From Enoplolaimus lenunculus (taxonomy: Eukaryota > Nematoda > Enoplea > Enoplida > Thoracostomopsidae), in the NCBI GenBank assembly GCA_030248215.1, contig JASANG010001329.1, forward strand, positions 62,001 through 126,000: 64,000 nt of DNA. Reading direction: 5' to 3'. The notes under the pieces were generated by a model, which saw nothing but the letters and a program-made list of their open reading frames with translations, was not told where the DNA came from and made no database searches. Shown piece after piece: positions 47,352 through 58,998 of this stretch (positions within the stretch are counted from its first letter, which is position 1; each line of letters opens with the position of its first letter). A program made the position numbers and the translations under genes.

Positions 47352-47877
47352 TTAGTTGTGGTATTTCAGATGAAAACTTAAGGAGCTAATCACAACAATG
47401 TAATATATGCGAATACGCTTAAAAATCAACACATTACCCAAAAAGCGACGAAATCATAATGTATCATATGCGTCATATATAAAAACAGACCTGGAACGAC
47501 CACGATACGTAATTTTGCCATATAACTCAATCTACTTCGTGGATATCTTTGTGAAACTTTATTTAACCAGTGAATCTCGAGATGCGAACTTGAAATCAAA
47601 GCTATTCGAGCTTAGTTGTATTGCGAAGTTTTATATATTAAAAACATTTCGTTTTTTGACTGAAATATAAAAATATTTACCGACGATTTTCAAACCCCGC
47701 AAACTTGCCAAGTAGGGCCAAAACATATGTAATGAAATAAACTGGGAGCCAAAACATATGAATAATGGGAGAAAATTTACCAGCAAGGAGACTAAATCCA
47801 TTCATTTTTCATAGATACAAGTACATACATAATGCAATGAAAACATATTAAAAAATGCACCCGCTTCCACCTAAAAT

Positions 47878-48161
47878 TCACTGTGCTCCAGCGTGAACAC
47901 AAGTTCGTTGCTCTTCTGGGCTGTCAGCGGATGCAGTTCCGCCATCACAGCTTGTTGAGTTTCCGTTTCCGGAAGCGTATGGTTTACAATACGAATATCG
48001 ATGATTCATATGTTGCGAGTAGGATCCGGAATGTGAAAATCGTTTAAAACATTTGTCGCATTGAAACGGCTTTTCACCAGAGTGTAACCGTTTGTGTTCC
48101 GTTAGGTGATGCTTGTGTTTAAACGCTTTTTCGCAGTCGCTGCATTTGTACGGACGCTGGC
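47878..48161 (-). CDS. zeb: ZEB-family gene, terminal exon (last two zinc fingers and stop)
   Basis: Acceptor ATTCCAG|GC, phase 1, joins the HSG of the previous exon to QRPYKC. It encodes two C2H2 fingers with family signatures [18 protein letters not shown] and [19 protein letters not shown], then a ~40-residue Ser/Gly tail ending HAGAQ and TGA (47880-47878). The [13 protein letters not shown] ending is diagnostic for ZEB C-terminal clusters. A possible AATAAA (minus strand) lies about 320 bp downstream at 47557-47562; none is nearer. With the other three exons the CDS is 5,640 nt, 1,879 residues. Confidence 0.93.
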
Positions 48162-48708
48162 CTGGAATAGTATGAGACTAGTCGATATCACGGCACAGCC
48201 TGATCTGATAGTAAGCGATGAAATATGCAAATCAACGCGGGAGACCAGTCCAGCCAAGCCCTGTTTCAGTGCCTTCTTAGCATAGATCAAAAGTAAAGTT
48301 TTGTGTTAAGGGGTAGCATCAAAATGACATTCGGATTCTCGCTTCTTTTGTTTGCAAGTTTTTTTCATTATTTTATGTCAGGCGGCTTCTGTTTTCAAAA
48401 CTTCTCAATCCAGCGCTGTTGGTACGGCATAAGGCAAAGTGCAAAACCCTTTCAAATAACTATCGCGAACGAGCTCTTTGGTCTCTAGTTGGTGAATTTT
48501 AGCGCAAGTAGGAGCGTCAGTTTTTAATAGACCCTTCTAAAATTTATATGGCATGAAACAGATCAACTGCCTTAGACACACCGCTGAAAAAACTGTTTCC
48601 TAATAATATTTGTCAAAAATAAAATGAAATAGCTTCTAATCAACTTTTATCAAATGAAAATTTTGAACTGAAATTCAAATTTTACCATTTTTATATATAA
48701 CGCAATAC

Positions 48709-48883
48709 CTGAATGCTCGTATTTGTGTCGAGCGAGCGAACTCTGTTTACCGAACACTTTATCACACTGATTACACGCGTAAATGCCATCGTCTTCTGTT
48801 TTCGCCATTTTCAACGACCGTTCAAATTGTGCTGAACCTTCAACTGAATGTTCAAACGATCCGGCAGTGTCGGTGGGTGATGT
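48709..48883 (-). CDS. zeb: ZEB-family gene, third exon (first C-terminal zinc finger)
   Basis: Acceptor GTTTCAG|ACA (phase 0) and donor TCAG|GTATTG (phase 1). It encodes 58 residues. An acidic/Ser-rich stretch is followed by a complete C2H2 finger starting [10 protein letters not shown] and ending RHKYEH, the first finger of the conserved C-terminal ZEB cluster. The split glycine codon of the HSGQRPY linker is completed by the next exon, which confirms the junction. In the family, this cluster and the N-terminal cluster bind paired E-box-like CACCT sites. Confidence 0.93.
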
Positions 48884-49371
48884 CTGAAACGGTAAACATT
48901 TAGACTAAATGACGTATTCTCAGGGGTGTGTGCCTCATCTATCGACAGTGTTGTAGACAAAGAAATGACTTATGAAGCAAGGTGTCAGCCATTAATAGTT
49001 TTTCAATTTCATCGCTGAAATCAGCAAACTGAAAGCATTGAAATATAGCATAAACTTTCAATAATGGGTCTTTTCACATACTGCGCGCAATTGGCTTCTT
49101 TATGTTGCCAGTTTGAAATGCTAAATAAGCCTAGGAAGATTTTAGAATGTTGTTTAGATTGTGTGAAGATTCGTTTTACTATTTTAATATTAATTTTTTT
49201 ATATAATACTTCGTCTTAAATATTCGCCAGCGAAATGGCTACAGAAATTTTAGATTTCTATTCAATTAAGGTATATCGCCAATTTATGGACTCAGCCATT
49301 GTTTCGTTTTTTACATTTTTTGTTTTGTTATTCAAATATAAATCACGCTTTGATATGTAGCTTTTACTTAC

Positions 49372-49509
49372 TGCTAGCAAACCTTCAACGGAAGTAGAAT
49401 TAAGCGTACAATTGTTTGCTAACAAATCGTTCCAATTTTGAATGCTGTTTGTATTTTGACTAGAGCTGACAGTGCCAAGGCGGAAAACATCCTCGATTGA
49501 GTCGCGTTT
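49372..49509 (-). CDS. zeb: ZEB-family gene, second exon (linker)
   Basis: Encodes 46 residues between the homeodomain exon and the C-terminal fingers, beginning KRDSIEDVF and ending SVEGLLA. Acceptor TTTTCAG|AAA and donor GCA|GTAAGT are both strong. Both junctions are phase 0, matching the exon before (phase 0 donor at 50272) and after (phase 0 acceptor at 48883). No domain is recognised; low-complexity Ser/Asn content fits a linker. The intron on its 5' side contains a complete hexamer-bearing MITE at 49973-50157. Confidence 0.85.
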
Positions 49510-49972
49510 CTGAAAAGAATGTGTCAGTATGATAATAATGAAAAAATGACAGTTTATATTAATATGTCATTAAGCAGAACTCTGTTTTTTGTAAAATCCC
49601 TTTTGTGTTTCATTAGTTCGATTTTGTACATCCGATGAATTCGAAAATTTGGCTGTGTTAAACAATGTAATAACATATTAAATTTTGACGTAAAAAGGGT
49701 CTACCAAATTGGATTTTGTGAAATAAAAACGCGTAAAAGTGATAGTTTGCAGTTTGCACCAGAGCTGACATACTTAAACGAATAACGAAGCTAACAACAT
49801 GAAAAAATATCAATTGTTTATTCGTGCACCTAATTGTAAATGTAGCATGCAGCATGGAAACTATGCTGACTTGTTCCATTTTTTGTCACAAATGTATGAT
49901 CGGCGCATGCCAACTGAACTCAAGTTTAAGCTTAGACCTTACCCTAAGCGTAAGTTTAAACATAAGTCTAAG

Positions 49973-50157
49973 TGCCAATGTTACTTTAAGGGGCCTAACA
50001 GTAGATTAAGCGTATTCCATAGCCTAAGCCTAAGCTTTGCAAAAATGTTTTCCTAAGCCTAAGCCTACGCCTAAGCAAAAAAAATGTAATCTAGAATCAA
50101 AATCTCTCTTTTATCAACCTACCAAAAACCTGGACGCCCCTTAAAGTAACACGGGCC
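49973..50157. mobile_element. hAT-like hexamer-bearing MITE, copy E (in the ZEB intron)
   Basis: 185 bp with ends TGCCAATGTTACTTTAAGGG and CCCCTTAAAGTAACACGGGCC. A perfect 8-bp TSD AGTCTAAG lies at 49965-49972 and 50158-50165. It carries CCTAAG hexamers and sits ~115 bp inside the intron after the ZEB large exon. The sequence to its left (49918-49972) is itself hexamer-like. Confidence 0.87.
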
Positions 50158-50271
50158 AGTCTAAGCATAAGCCGCTCAATAAGTCCCCCACTCATCATAT
50201 CTCTCGGTGCACAGTCCGCTATAATTTGGGCGATTTTCTACAGGAATTGATGCATTAAAGACTAAACATAC

Positions 50272-53200
50272 CTGACTGACGTCAACAGTTTTCGGAATAG
50301 CGGGCAATATCAACGTGCCATTTTCATGATTGTAGACTTGGTTTGTGAGATTCAAATTTGAAATGTTCCGCTTGCTTACTGTCAGGGGGGTAGCTGAGGC
50401 CGCTTCAGTTGGCGGAACCTCCTCAGCTTCGCCAATTGGAGTTGGATTGTCGGATCTAAGCGATAAATCTAACGGCGTATCCAACCCAAATAAGGTACGG
50501 TCTTCATTTTGATGTTGAACTTGTGTTTGTTGTTGTTCTTCTTCTTCTTCTTCTTCTTCTTCTTCTTCTTGTTGTTCTTGTAGTTGTTGCTGTTGTTGTT
50601 CTTGTTGCTTTTGTTGCCACTGTTGCTTTTGTTGGTGTGTATTGACATGAACTTCACTACGTTTTATCACGTTCAACAGTTGGCCACTTTTCCGTTTCGA
50701 TTGAAGACTAGTATTTAGTTTATCAGATTGGTTGAGTTTAAAAAAGTTTTCTTGGGTTAAATGTTCGCTGTTTACTTGCTCCCGGCAGCTCTCATTCCCA
50801 AACTCAACCGCGCCAGAGGTTTTGGCACAACTGTCAACCATGAACGGAAAACCGGTTATTTTGGCACAATTATTTGATAGAACGCCACCTATGGTTTGTG
50901 GTAAAAACATTTGAAGTCCTGTCTGACATATGTCACCCTCATTATCACCCGGAATTGCAGTCCCTTGACTTGTTTCACGATTCTTATTCGTAAAACCATT
51001 AAGATTGTTAAAACTAGATTTAAATCGATTTGAAATGACATAGCTAGGGTTTTTTGCCGCCGCCGAATATTGTGGCAACGATAATTGTGAATCGGCTAAC
51101 GATTTTGACACACCCCAACGATGCAACCAACACTGTACGGCGCTTTTCGAACTGAGTTGTTCTTCATGCAAATTGTGTAGATGTCCAAGATCTAATTCTC
51201 GGCCAGTTTCTTCGTCGTTTCTTGTGGATTTAGAAGTTTCTACTGGCATACCAATATCTTTAACGAATCCAAAAACTTTCCCGTGTTCTTTCAATTCAAT
51301 TTTTTGGTATGGATCATTATAAATGGCGTCCGTTTCGGAAGGTTTTTTAAGGACTCTAGGAATACATTTCTCGATTATTGCAAGTTCTCTTTCTATTGAT
51401 TGAGGTACGTAACACGTTGTCACCCCATCATTTTCGCTCGAGAAACTTTGTCTAGGTACCGATGAGTATTTATTCTCCGCTTGTATGGCGTGTTCAATAA
51501 TTATCTGGCCTCCGGAACCTGTGTCACATGAGGTGGCATCCAAATGTTGCAGTTTACCATTTGTGAAAGCTAATTTTTTATCAGAAATTTCCCGATCAGC
51601 TACTGAATTATTGTCAATATTATGTCTTTCAACCGGCGATCCAGTTGGCAGTTTCCGATGCCTCTGATGATGTTCAAACCGTTTCTGGCGAGCTCGTGCG
51701 TTTTGAAACCATACCTGAACTACCCGTTTCGCGACCCCAAGTCGTTTCGCGAGTGCACTCTGTTCTAGTTTGGAAGGCATCGCATTTTCGACATAGTACG
51801 ATTGTAGCACTTCAATCGCGTATCCACTAAGCGCAACGCCGCGATTTTTCAACGCAATTTGTTTCATAGAACCCGATCGTTTGAGTAATTTCACGTCGCC
51901 GGTGTTGTCTTTCATGTTGCTGCCACCGTTGTTAGCTTTGTAGATTGGCTGAATGCTGTTGACCACTTCATTGACTGCTTCGACATAGTTATCTTCAGCT
52001 TTGGTGTTCCTAATTTGTTCGGTTTGCTTTTCGATGAATTCGCTTTTACCTCCTGATTCGCGATCCACTGGTATGACAAGCGATTCGATGTCTTTTACGC
52101 TTAGAGTACTAGCTTGAGGCTCTGCTATACTTCGGTCGCCTTCAAACACTTCGCTAATGATATTCCACGGTGAGAGGTTCTCGTTGTGGTAGGAGTCATA
52201 GCTACCTGTCCCTGGTGTTTGTTGAGTTGTAAAATTGTCGCTACTGAAGCTTATATCCATACACATATCAGTATCTCCGCTGGAGCTATGGCCTGGTTTA
52301 CGAGCTGAATTGTTTCGATCAGTTTGTTGGTCGGTTTCAATTGGACAGGTTGATGTGTTCGCACCGTTGTTGGCGATGGTGTTTTTGACGTTTCCATGGC
52401 GTCCTCTAATTTTTTCCGTCTCTGGTATTTGCACAATTGTCGAGCTTGATCCATCATCTGTTATTGCTGATCGACTATTATTTCGGGAGATGCCTGGAAT
52501 TGTTTTTGTTGTAATTTTATTATCGATTTTGAAGTTTTCTTCAACGACTTCAACTTTGTTACGTTTTCCACGGTTGATCACTCTATTCAGTTGCTCGGCT
52601 CTTCTTTTAGCACCAGTATTGCCATTTTGGTGTCGCTGATGCAGCTTGGAGGCAGGGAACCCTTTAACACTTTGCCGATATTTTGACATTTTGTCCACAA
52701 CTGGTCCTCCAGACGATGTAGAACTGCTACTTTCAATCGATCCTTGGTCACCGCAGATGCCCTCATCAGATCCTGAAGTTGGTTCTCGTAATTCGTCCAC
52801 TCGGCTGTATTTTAGCGGAAAATTGTTCTGGTATTTACCGAATTTTGGAGGTGACAGACTGTTGGTCCTAGAATTAATTATTGCGGCTGCAGAGTCACCC
52901 GGGCCACTTGTAGGCGACTCACTTCCGTCGGTATCCTTTTCGGTTGTATTCGATGGGCTTTGCCACTCGACACCTTCTACAATTGAACCACATCCGTCAT
53001 GGTCGTATAGTGACGTTGATGATAGTGGCGAGTCTTCGGTAAATTTTGGCGATTGCTCTCCTTCAGTTTGTTTACGACCAAAATCTTGTGATAGCTCCTC
53101 TGCTCGAGCTGAACCTCTAGTAATCGCTTGATTTGTCGATTCGGATCCCGAACTTTGCTCGCTCATTCGTTTAGTTGCCAACTGATTTTCAAATCTCAGA

Positions 53201-55314
53201 TCTGGAACAGCTAGGTTCCGGTTTGTTGAAAATTCTTCGCGTGAATGATTGCTGCTGGCATGTAAACCTGATCCGGTCTTAGATACGTCACGTTCACATT
53301 TGGTGACGCTTTCTTCAATCTGATTGGCTGATTCTACTTTGTCCTCGGTGTCCAATAGCATTTCGCTATACGAATCCACTGCCGGTAGCACCAGTTTCGT
53401 ACAAGATGAATTTGGTCGTTTCCGCCGATGTGTTCGTAAGCTATTAGAATTCATCTGTCCCCACATTGGCTGCGTGTCGCAGCGGTTGCTGTCAGTGGGT
53501 TCCATTCGTTTTTCGTAACATCCTTCGATGTCTGCGTTTTTTGATCTTTTTATCATCTCCGTGCATCCTTCTGGTGATCGAATTTTATGGTTTGAAGACA
53601 AACATGCCCCAGACTGATCTTTCGTGGCGTGTAAAACACAGTTCAAAGTTTTCAAAGGATCGCAATTTTGACCAACTGGCGCGTTACGTATGCCGCTTTT
53701 ATTCTCAGGACTCATCGAAACCAAATTTACCGTACTGTCACCAGCATGAAAATGTGTTCCGCTATTAATGACTGAATTTTGCACAAAGTCGGGCTGCGAA
53801 TTTGCCAGTTTTGAATTCGATACTAACTTTGACCCGTTTTCTCGACATTTAGTAACTGTATCAAAGTCAGTTCCCTCAATAAATTGACTGTAGTCTGCAG
53901 ATAAAGCAGTACCCGATCTAACAGTTTCATTGCCACTTACTATCTTTTCTGTTTCTGCAAAAGCGTCTAACTTTTTCGAGTTGCTTTCGGATTCCTCACA
54001 TGGAAGCGTTGAATTCGTAGCCAGACAATTTTGGTTAACCAGATGCTGTAGCACTGCCCAGTTCGCCATAATTTGTTGTTGATTTAGGTTCGAAAATAGC
54101 AAATTTGTTAGACCAAGGTAGCGGTTATCTGGGTCCATAGCTAATCTATTAACACATTTGGCGCTATCAGTAGCTAAGTCACCGTTTTCCAGTCGTTCCG
54201 GATTTGGTAAGTTTGTATTTAGTGCTGGCGAACTGTTTAAACCGGTTCGATTAGCTTCTGATTCGACAAATTGTGTTTTAGACGCTCGTTTACTCTTCGA
54301 ACGTCCTGTACCAGCGCCCGCAACAGACTTGAAGACGGCATCCGCCGAAGCGCCCTGCGATACAGTGTTTGGAGTACAATTGATGTCTTTCATATCTACA
54401 TTCAAAGAGCTTGCCAGTCCGGATTGTACGCACTTTTTAGAGCTCATATGTGAACTGTATGAGCCAGAATGCGAAAATCGTTTACCGCAATTGTTACACT
54501 GAAACGGTTTTTCGCCGCTATGAATGCGAACGTGTTCTTTCAGATGATGTTTAAATTTAAAAGCTTTACCACACTGATCACATTTAAATTTTCGTTCACC
54601 ACCGTTGTTGGATCTGGGGATCGGGTACTGATGAGGTTCTACTGCCTGGCTAGAAGGAGTGATGATGGGGCCAGGTGTTGTTAGGCTGGAACTGACTGAA
54701 CACGGTGAAGAAGAAACCTTTAGCAGATGTGTCGCAGGGACATTTGTTGATTTTGGAGGAGTTAATGCTTGTATATCAAGTTCACGCGCACTTTGAATTG
54801 CCGGCTCACACTGTAGTGGAGAATTGTTCGTTTGAAAAAGAAGGCTATGAGCTATAATACTGTTTTCTGGAAGCGTCTGACAAGACCCGTAGGTGTTTGA
54901 AGTAGACGAGTACCCATTAACAAGAGCTTTTCTGTTGCTAGAGTAAGTAGTAGCAGACGGTTGAGATGGTTTTCGACCAGAGATCAATTGATTTTTTAAA
55001 CACCCTGTTAAAGTTACTGAACTGGACGGTCCGTTTGAGCTGCAAACGCTGGTTGAGGTTTGACCAATAATTTCGTAGTAGCGTTGAAGTACCAGCCGAG
55101 CAAATTGGACATCTGCGCCGGAACCAGATTCCGGTTCTGATGGTAAACCGATGGTTGCGGGTTGGAAATTATGGTTCTGTTTGATGAAACTATCAGCTTC
55201 GCAGTTTGGGATTGTTCGTTTGGAGTTTGAGTTTGCCTTAACCCGTGAGGTGGTCTGAATGACTTCGAGAACTTGTGCGGGTAGCTGTGGATTCGTGGAG
55301 GTCTGTAGATCCAT
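50272..55314 (-). CDS. zeb: ZEB/zfh-1/zag-1 zinc-finger homeodomain repressor, large exon
   Basis: Sequence-specific nuclear repressor of the ZEB family (vertebrate ZEB1/2, fly zfh-1, worm zag-1). Seen: 1,681 codons in one exon. Two adjacent C2H2 fingers at about residues 243-295 show the family signatures KHHLKEH and [13 protein letters not shown] homeodomain lies at about 1151-1211, with helix-3 [16 protein letters not shown] CtBP-recruiting PLDLS motif is at about 1612. Gln- and Glu-rich runs lie at about 1560-1597, and the remainder is Ser/Thr/Asn-rich and probably disordered. The exon ends at a strong donor, CAG|GTATGT, phase 0; the ORF runs on only 32 codons into the intron. Start: the ATG at 55314 follows an in-frame TGA 15 nt upstream, but CTACAG|ACC just inside could be an acceptor, making this an internal exon. 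Vertebrate ZEB has further N-terminal fingers; none is visible here, so they are lost or lie upstream beyond what I can recognise. Family assignment is near certain; the 5' end is not. Confidence 0.95.
50520..50640. repeat. Trinucleotide repeat within the ZEB large exon
   Basis: (CTT)n and (GTT/TTG)n on the plus strand encode the Glu run and Gln-rich tract between homeodomain and PLDLS motif on the minus strand. Confidence 0.8.
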
Positions 55315-55889
55315 TAGTTTTAGCTTTCAAATAAAGTGTGTCAAATTAAAATTTATAGTCTGGAGGAGTTTTTGACAACCGTACAAAGTAGGTTTTGCTG
55401 CTGGCTTAAAGTAACAGATTAAACAAAAGTTCGTTTAAAAATTTAAATGGAAGACATTGAATTAAATATCGCAATTGTTCACATGGAAGAATCGAGAGAA
55501 TTGTTGAGCAAATTAAGCGTTGAAGATCACTGATATAATATTTTAAGTAGGAAGACTTTGTGACAATAAAATCACATAGTATTTACATTATAGTAAAAGC
55601 TGAAAATTTAGAAAATATCGACAGCTCTGTTATATCCGTTGGCAATGAGGAGGAAGGTGAAGGTTAATTTATCATAATTTTGTAGTAGATATATATTCTT
55701 TTTGATGCTTTGATAAAACAATAGGTCTCTTAACAGTAAATAAGTCACGTGAACAGCAATATAGTAAGAACTGATTTGTGCGAGCTTTTACGAGCATACC
55801 TGTATTATTAAAGTTGAAACGTCCCACATACTTTCTTTTGGGTACTTTTCCAGCATAAAACAAATATTCGTTTAAACATAAATATTTAA

Positions 55890-56512
55890 TACTAAGGCAA
55901 TTGGCGTCTTTTCGGTTATCCCCCTCAGTCGGCGTTTGCCAAAAATGTTTGGATTTTAAAAAGTTTTGCATATTTGAGCTTCCCATGACATCTCCTGATC
56001 ATTCTACATCCAAATTTGGTTTTTAAGGTCCTAAGTTGCTTCCTCGGGACCCGAAAATTTTTTTCAAAAGGTTAGACAAATCATACACCATTTGACGCAG
56101 CATGCTCAGGTGAGTCGAATTATGTTATATTTTCCGCAATCTGACGTCCGACTAACGAGTTATGATCAAATAACTAATTTGGCGCGGTTCCAAAATTTTG
56201 GTACGGCGCCAAATCAGTTCAGTACAACTCGTTAATCAGACGTCTCATTGTAGAAAATTTAACATCATTGAACTAAGCTCTGCATGCTGCGTCGAATGGT
56301 AAGTATTTAATTAATTTGTTTAATTTTTATATAAAATTTTTTGGGTCCCAAGAGGATGATTTTGGGACCTTGAAAACTCCAATATGCGTGTGGAATAATC
56401 AGTGGAGGTCATGAGAACCTTAAATATGCAAAAAATTTCCAAAATCATTTTTGGCCAAACACCGACTGGGGAATAACAGAAAAGACCCCGCAATCCTATA
56501 CGTATACCAAAT
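55890..56512. mobile_element. ~620-bp long palindrome (foldback element)
   Basis: Centre at 56195/56196 in CCAAAATTTTGG. Arm pairs moving outward include CATTTGACGCAGCATGC/GCATGCTGCGTCGAATG, CCTCGGGACCC/GGGTCCCAAGAGG, CATGACATCTCC/GGAGGTCATG, TTTTGCATATTT/AAATATGCAAAA and CAGTCGGCGTTTGCC/GGCCAAACACCGACTG. The arms are diverged but collinear over ~300 bp each. A 104-codon minus ORF at 55672-55986 overlaps the left arm. Confidence 0.75.
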
Positions 56513-56647
56513 GAAAAATATAGGCGCCAATATGGTCTTTGCGATGATTTCACTGAGCTTAGTCTTGCTTTATGACATACATGTTGAACATATGCCTAAC
56601 CCATCGCATTATGTAAGTTGAATATGCGTGCAACTAGGTTTACTAGT

Positions 56648-57052
56648 TTTAAGGGGGAATAAGAGGGGGTTTTCACGTTGAGTCACAATCAATAGGAGTC
56701 CGTATCCCTAATTAGTGTCCGTAAGCGGATATAATCTCTAAATCGTAATTAGAGTCCATAAATGTCCATGGTCCCTAATTGCGATGCATAAACGACTCCA
56801 GGCCCAAATAAAGTTGAGTTCGAAATTTTAAAGCATACTTAAGTTTTGAAAGTACATTGGTAAGTATAACCTTGCATTTATCGCTCAAACTTTCAAATAA
56901 ACTGAAATTCAACGGATAGTTGCGATCCCGGATATATAACAGTAGCGAAGGGCGGCGGACGGCGAAATAACTGTCCATAACCGAATAACAGGGGTAGCTT
57001 CTGGAGAGGTCAAATAAATACCAGCACCCGCCTTATTCGGATCACTACAGTA
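56648..57052. mobile_element. Tc1/mariner-like MITE, copy 3
   Basis: Shares CAATCAATAGGAGTCCGTAT, GGCCCAAATAAAGTTGAGTT and CCGGATATATAACAGTAGCG with copy 2. The right end TTATTCGGATCACTACAGTA is intact and the left end partly lost. Confidence 0.7.
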
Positions 57053-57097
57053 GTAATTTACGAATTTATGTTCGCCGAAGTGCACATAACAGTCATA

Positions 57098-57488
57098 CTG
57101 TAGTGACCCAAATAATCGGAAAAGTGATAAGAGGAGGTCCGCATTCGAAGCGCCAAACATTAGAAGTCTGGATACCAACTAGAGTCCGCTATAGGATACA
57201 GTTCATAAGTCTTAATTAGAGTATATAAAAAAGACCAAAACAGAAAAAAACGAAGCAGACTGTTCAAATATGTAACAAACACTCATACAACCCGCATAAA
57301 CTTTATTAAAATCGAGCAAAAAAGGTTAACGAACATTGCAATCAAAAAATGTTTCGGAAGCTGGTTGGTTCTGCCCAAAATAAAAAATATAAATGAGACG
57401 TCGAGTTCGACTAACATGGAATGAATCGTGAATGTCGCCTATGGAGAGACAAAATAAATATCACCGCCTCTTATTCGAGTCAGTACAG
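57098..57488. mobile_element. Tc1/mariner-like MITE, copy 4 (diverged interior)
   Basis: Ends CTGTAGTGACCCAAATAA and TTATTCGAGTCAGTACAG, flanked by TA (57096-57097 and 57489-57490). Only the outer parts match the family; the middle differs. Confidence 0.6.
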
Positions 57489-58811
57489 TACTTGGCACTC
57501 ATTTGTCAGCTTTAATTTTTATAAATTTTTAAATTTTTTTGCAATCTTTTGGTTAGTTGAATCTGTTATTTTCTTAAAATTACCGATGTAATATTAAAAT
57601 TTGTTGTCAGACTTATTTGCGACTGATTTAACCGCATGAAGTAATAATATTATATTCAAACATTATGCTAAAATTTCATTTTAAAGTGTCTGCAGAACGA
57701 TCGCTATCAACTAGAAAAACCGCATAAAATTTGTTGCAAAATATAACAGAAACACCAAAACATTTCTTTTAGGCTGTATTTCAATCCCATCCCTGCAGAC
57801 ACTCACATGATCACTTAGATTTAAAACTCTACATTTCCTAGATTTCAAACCTCCACAGAAATCATGAGTGAGTGGTACTTACGTCAACAGTGATTATTAT
57901 TTTCGTTAATAAAATTAAGTATTTCCCTGCGCTCTGAGACTAGTAACCTCACGTGTTTCAGCTTATTTACTCTACACAGTAATAAATATCATGTGACGAC
58001 CATCTATTTTTTTGGCTCAAATTAAATTTCATAATCACTAAACCATTAAGTTCCTAATTTTAGGTCAATCTTTTAACAGCTTAATGATTCTCTGTGAAAC
58101 CTGAACGGCCAATAACATTTCACGAAAACATGGCTGCAGTATTACGAATTGAAGCTCGACTTTAAAATTGGAAAAAATCACAAGGTAACCCTACGGGCAC
58201 GTTTTAGATTTTAATACTGCCTGGAGGATCATATTTTTAAAATCTCGTGCTTTCAGAGATATCAAATAATTTTAAAACGCATACTGATAATCGGCCAACA
58301 TTTCAGTCCACCAAAAGTCAAATTTGACGAGAATTTATTTTCTGAATGGAGGCAGGAGATACATGCGATCTTGAACAATTTGTGAACTAATGAGCAAAAA
58401 GCACTTCTATAGGAGTTTAAACAAATACCCTGTTGGAATAAGAGGTCAAAAAATTCGGTCGCTCATTAAACTTTGGCTTATATCCTCTGCAAACATCGCA
58501 GAAACTTTACTAATTACTGTTGGTCGAACAAGTTGTTGGTCGAGTGAGAGGAAAACTTTTGATGCCAAATTCTATACTTTAGCTTGCAGCTGGTTTGCGC
58601 CAAAGTATTTTGTATGCGACGAAAAATTGCATACTTGTAATTTTTGGTTAGCGTAACAACTATTACGCAAACGCAGTACAAAAAACTTTTTAAAAACCAG
58701 ATACAAAGCGTTTGTAGCTGGGCATACGCTTAATAACTATTCCACATAGTGTATTGTTTTTCACATGATTTGCACTTACACAAATGTGGGCTTTCTTGAT
58801 TAGTGTCATAA

Positions 58812-58998
58812 CGAGAGGCGTTTACTATCACCACTCAGCTACAGGATTTCGGCGCTCAAGCCCTAGGCCTCTTACGTCTTCTAGAAATTTTGTACTGCGT
58901 AAACATGTAATACTTATGCACAGCGTATTGTGCAATTAGTGCACTGTAGTACACACATTGCGCTGAGTTGCCCAGAGTCCATTCGATGTGAGAAAGAG
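58812..58998 (-). mobile_element. piggyBac-like tRNA-promoter element, truncated minus-strand copy
   Basis: Reverse-complement match: the outer end GAGAAAGAG with TTAA at 58999-59002, GGGCAACTCAGCGCA, and TAGCTGAGTGGTGATAG near the low-coordinate end, where the copy stops after the A-box. Confidence 0.65.

Noticed and set aside
52235-53131. 134- and 161-codon plus-strand ORFs
   Set aside because: They are antisense shadows of the ZEB large exon.
55672-55986. 104-codon minus-strand ORF with a strong donor (ACAG|GTATGC), upstream of ZEB
   Set aside because: It overlaps the left arm of the long palindrome, and its phase 1 donor does not match either possible start of the ZEB large exon (phase 0).
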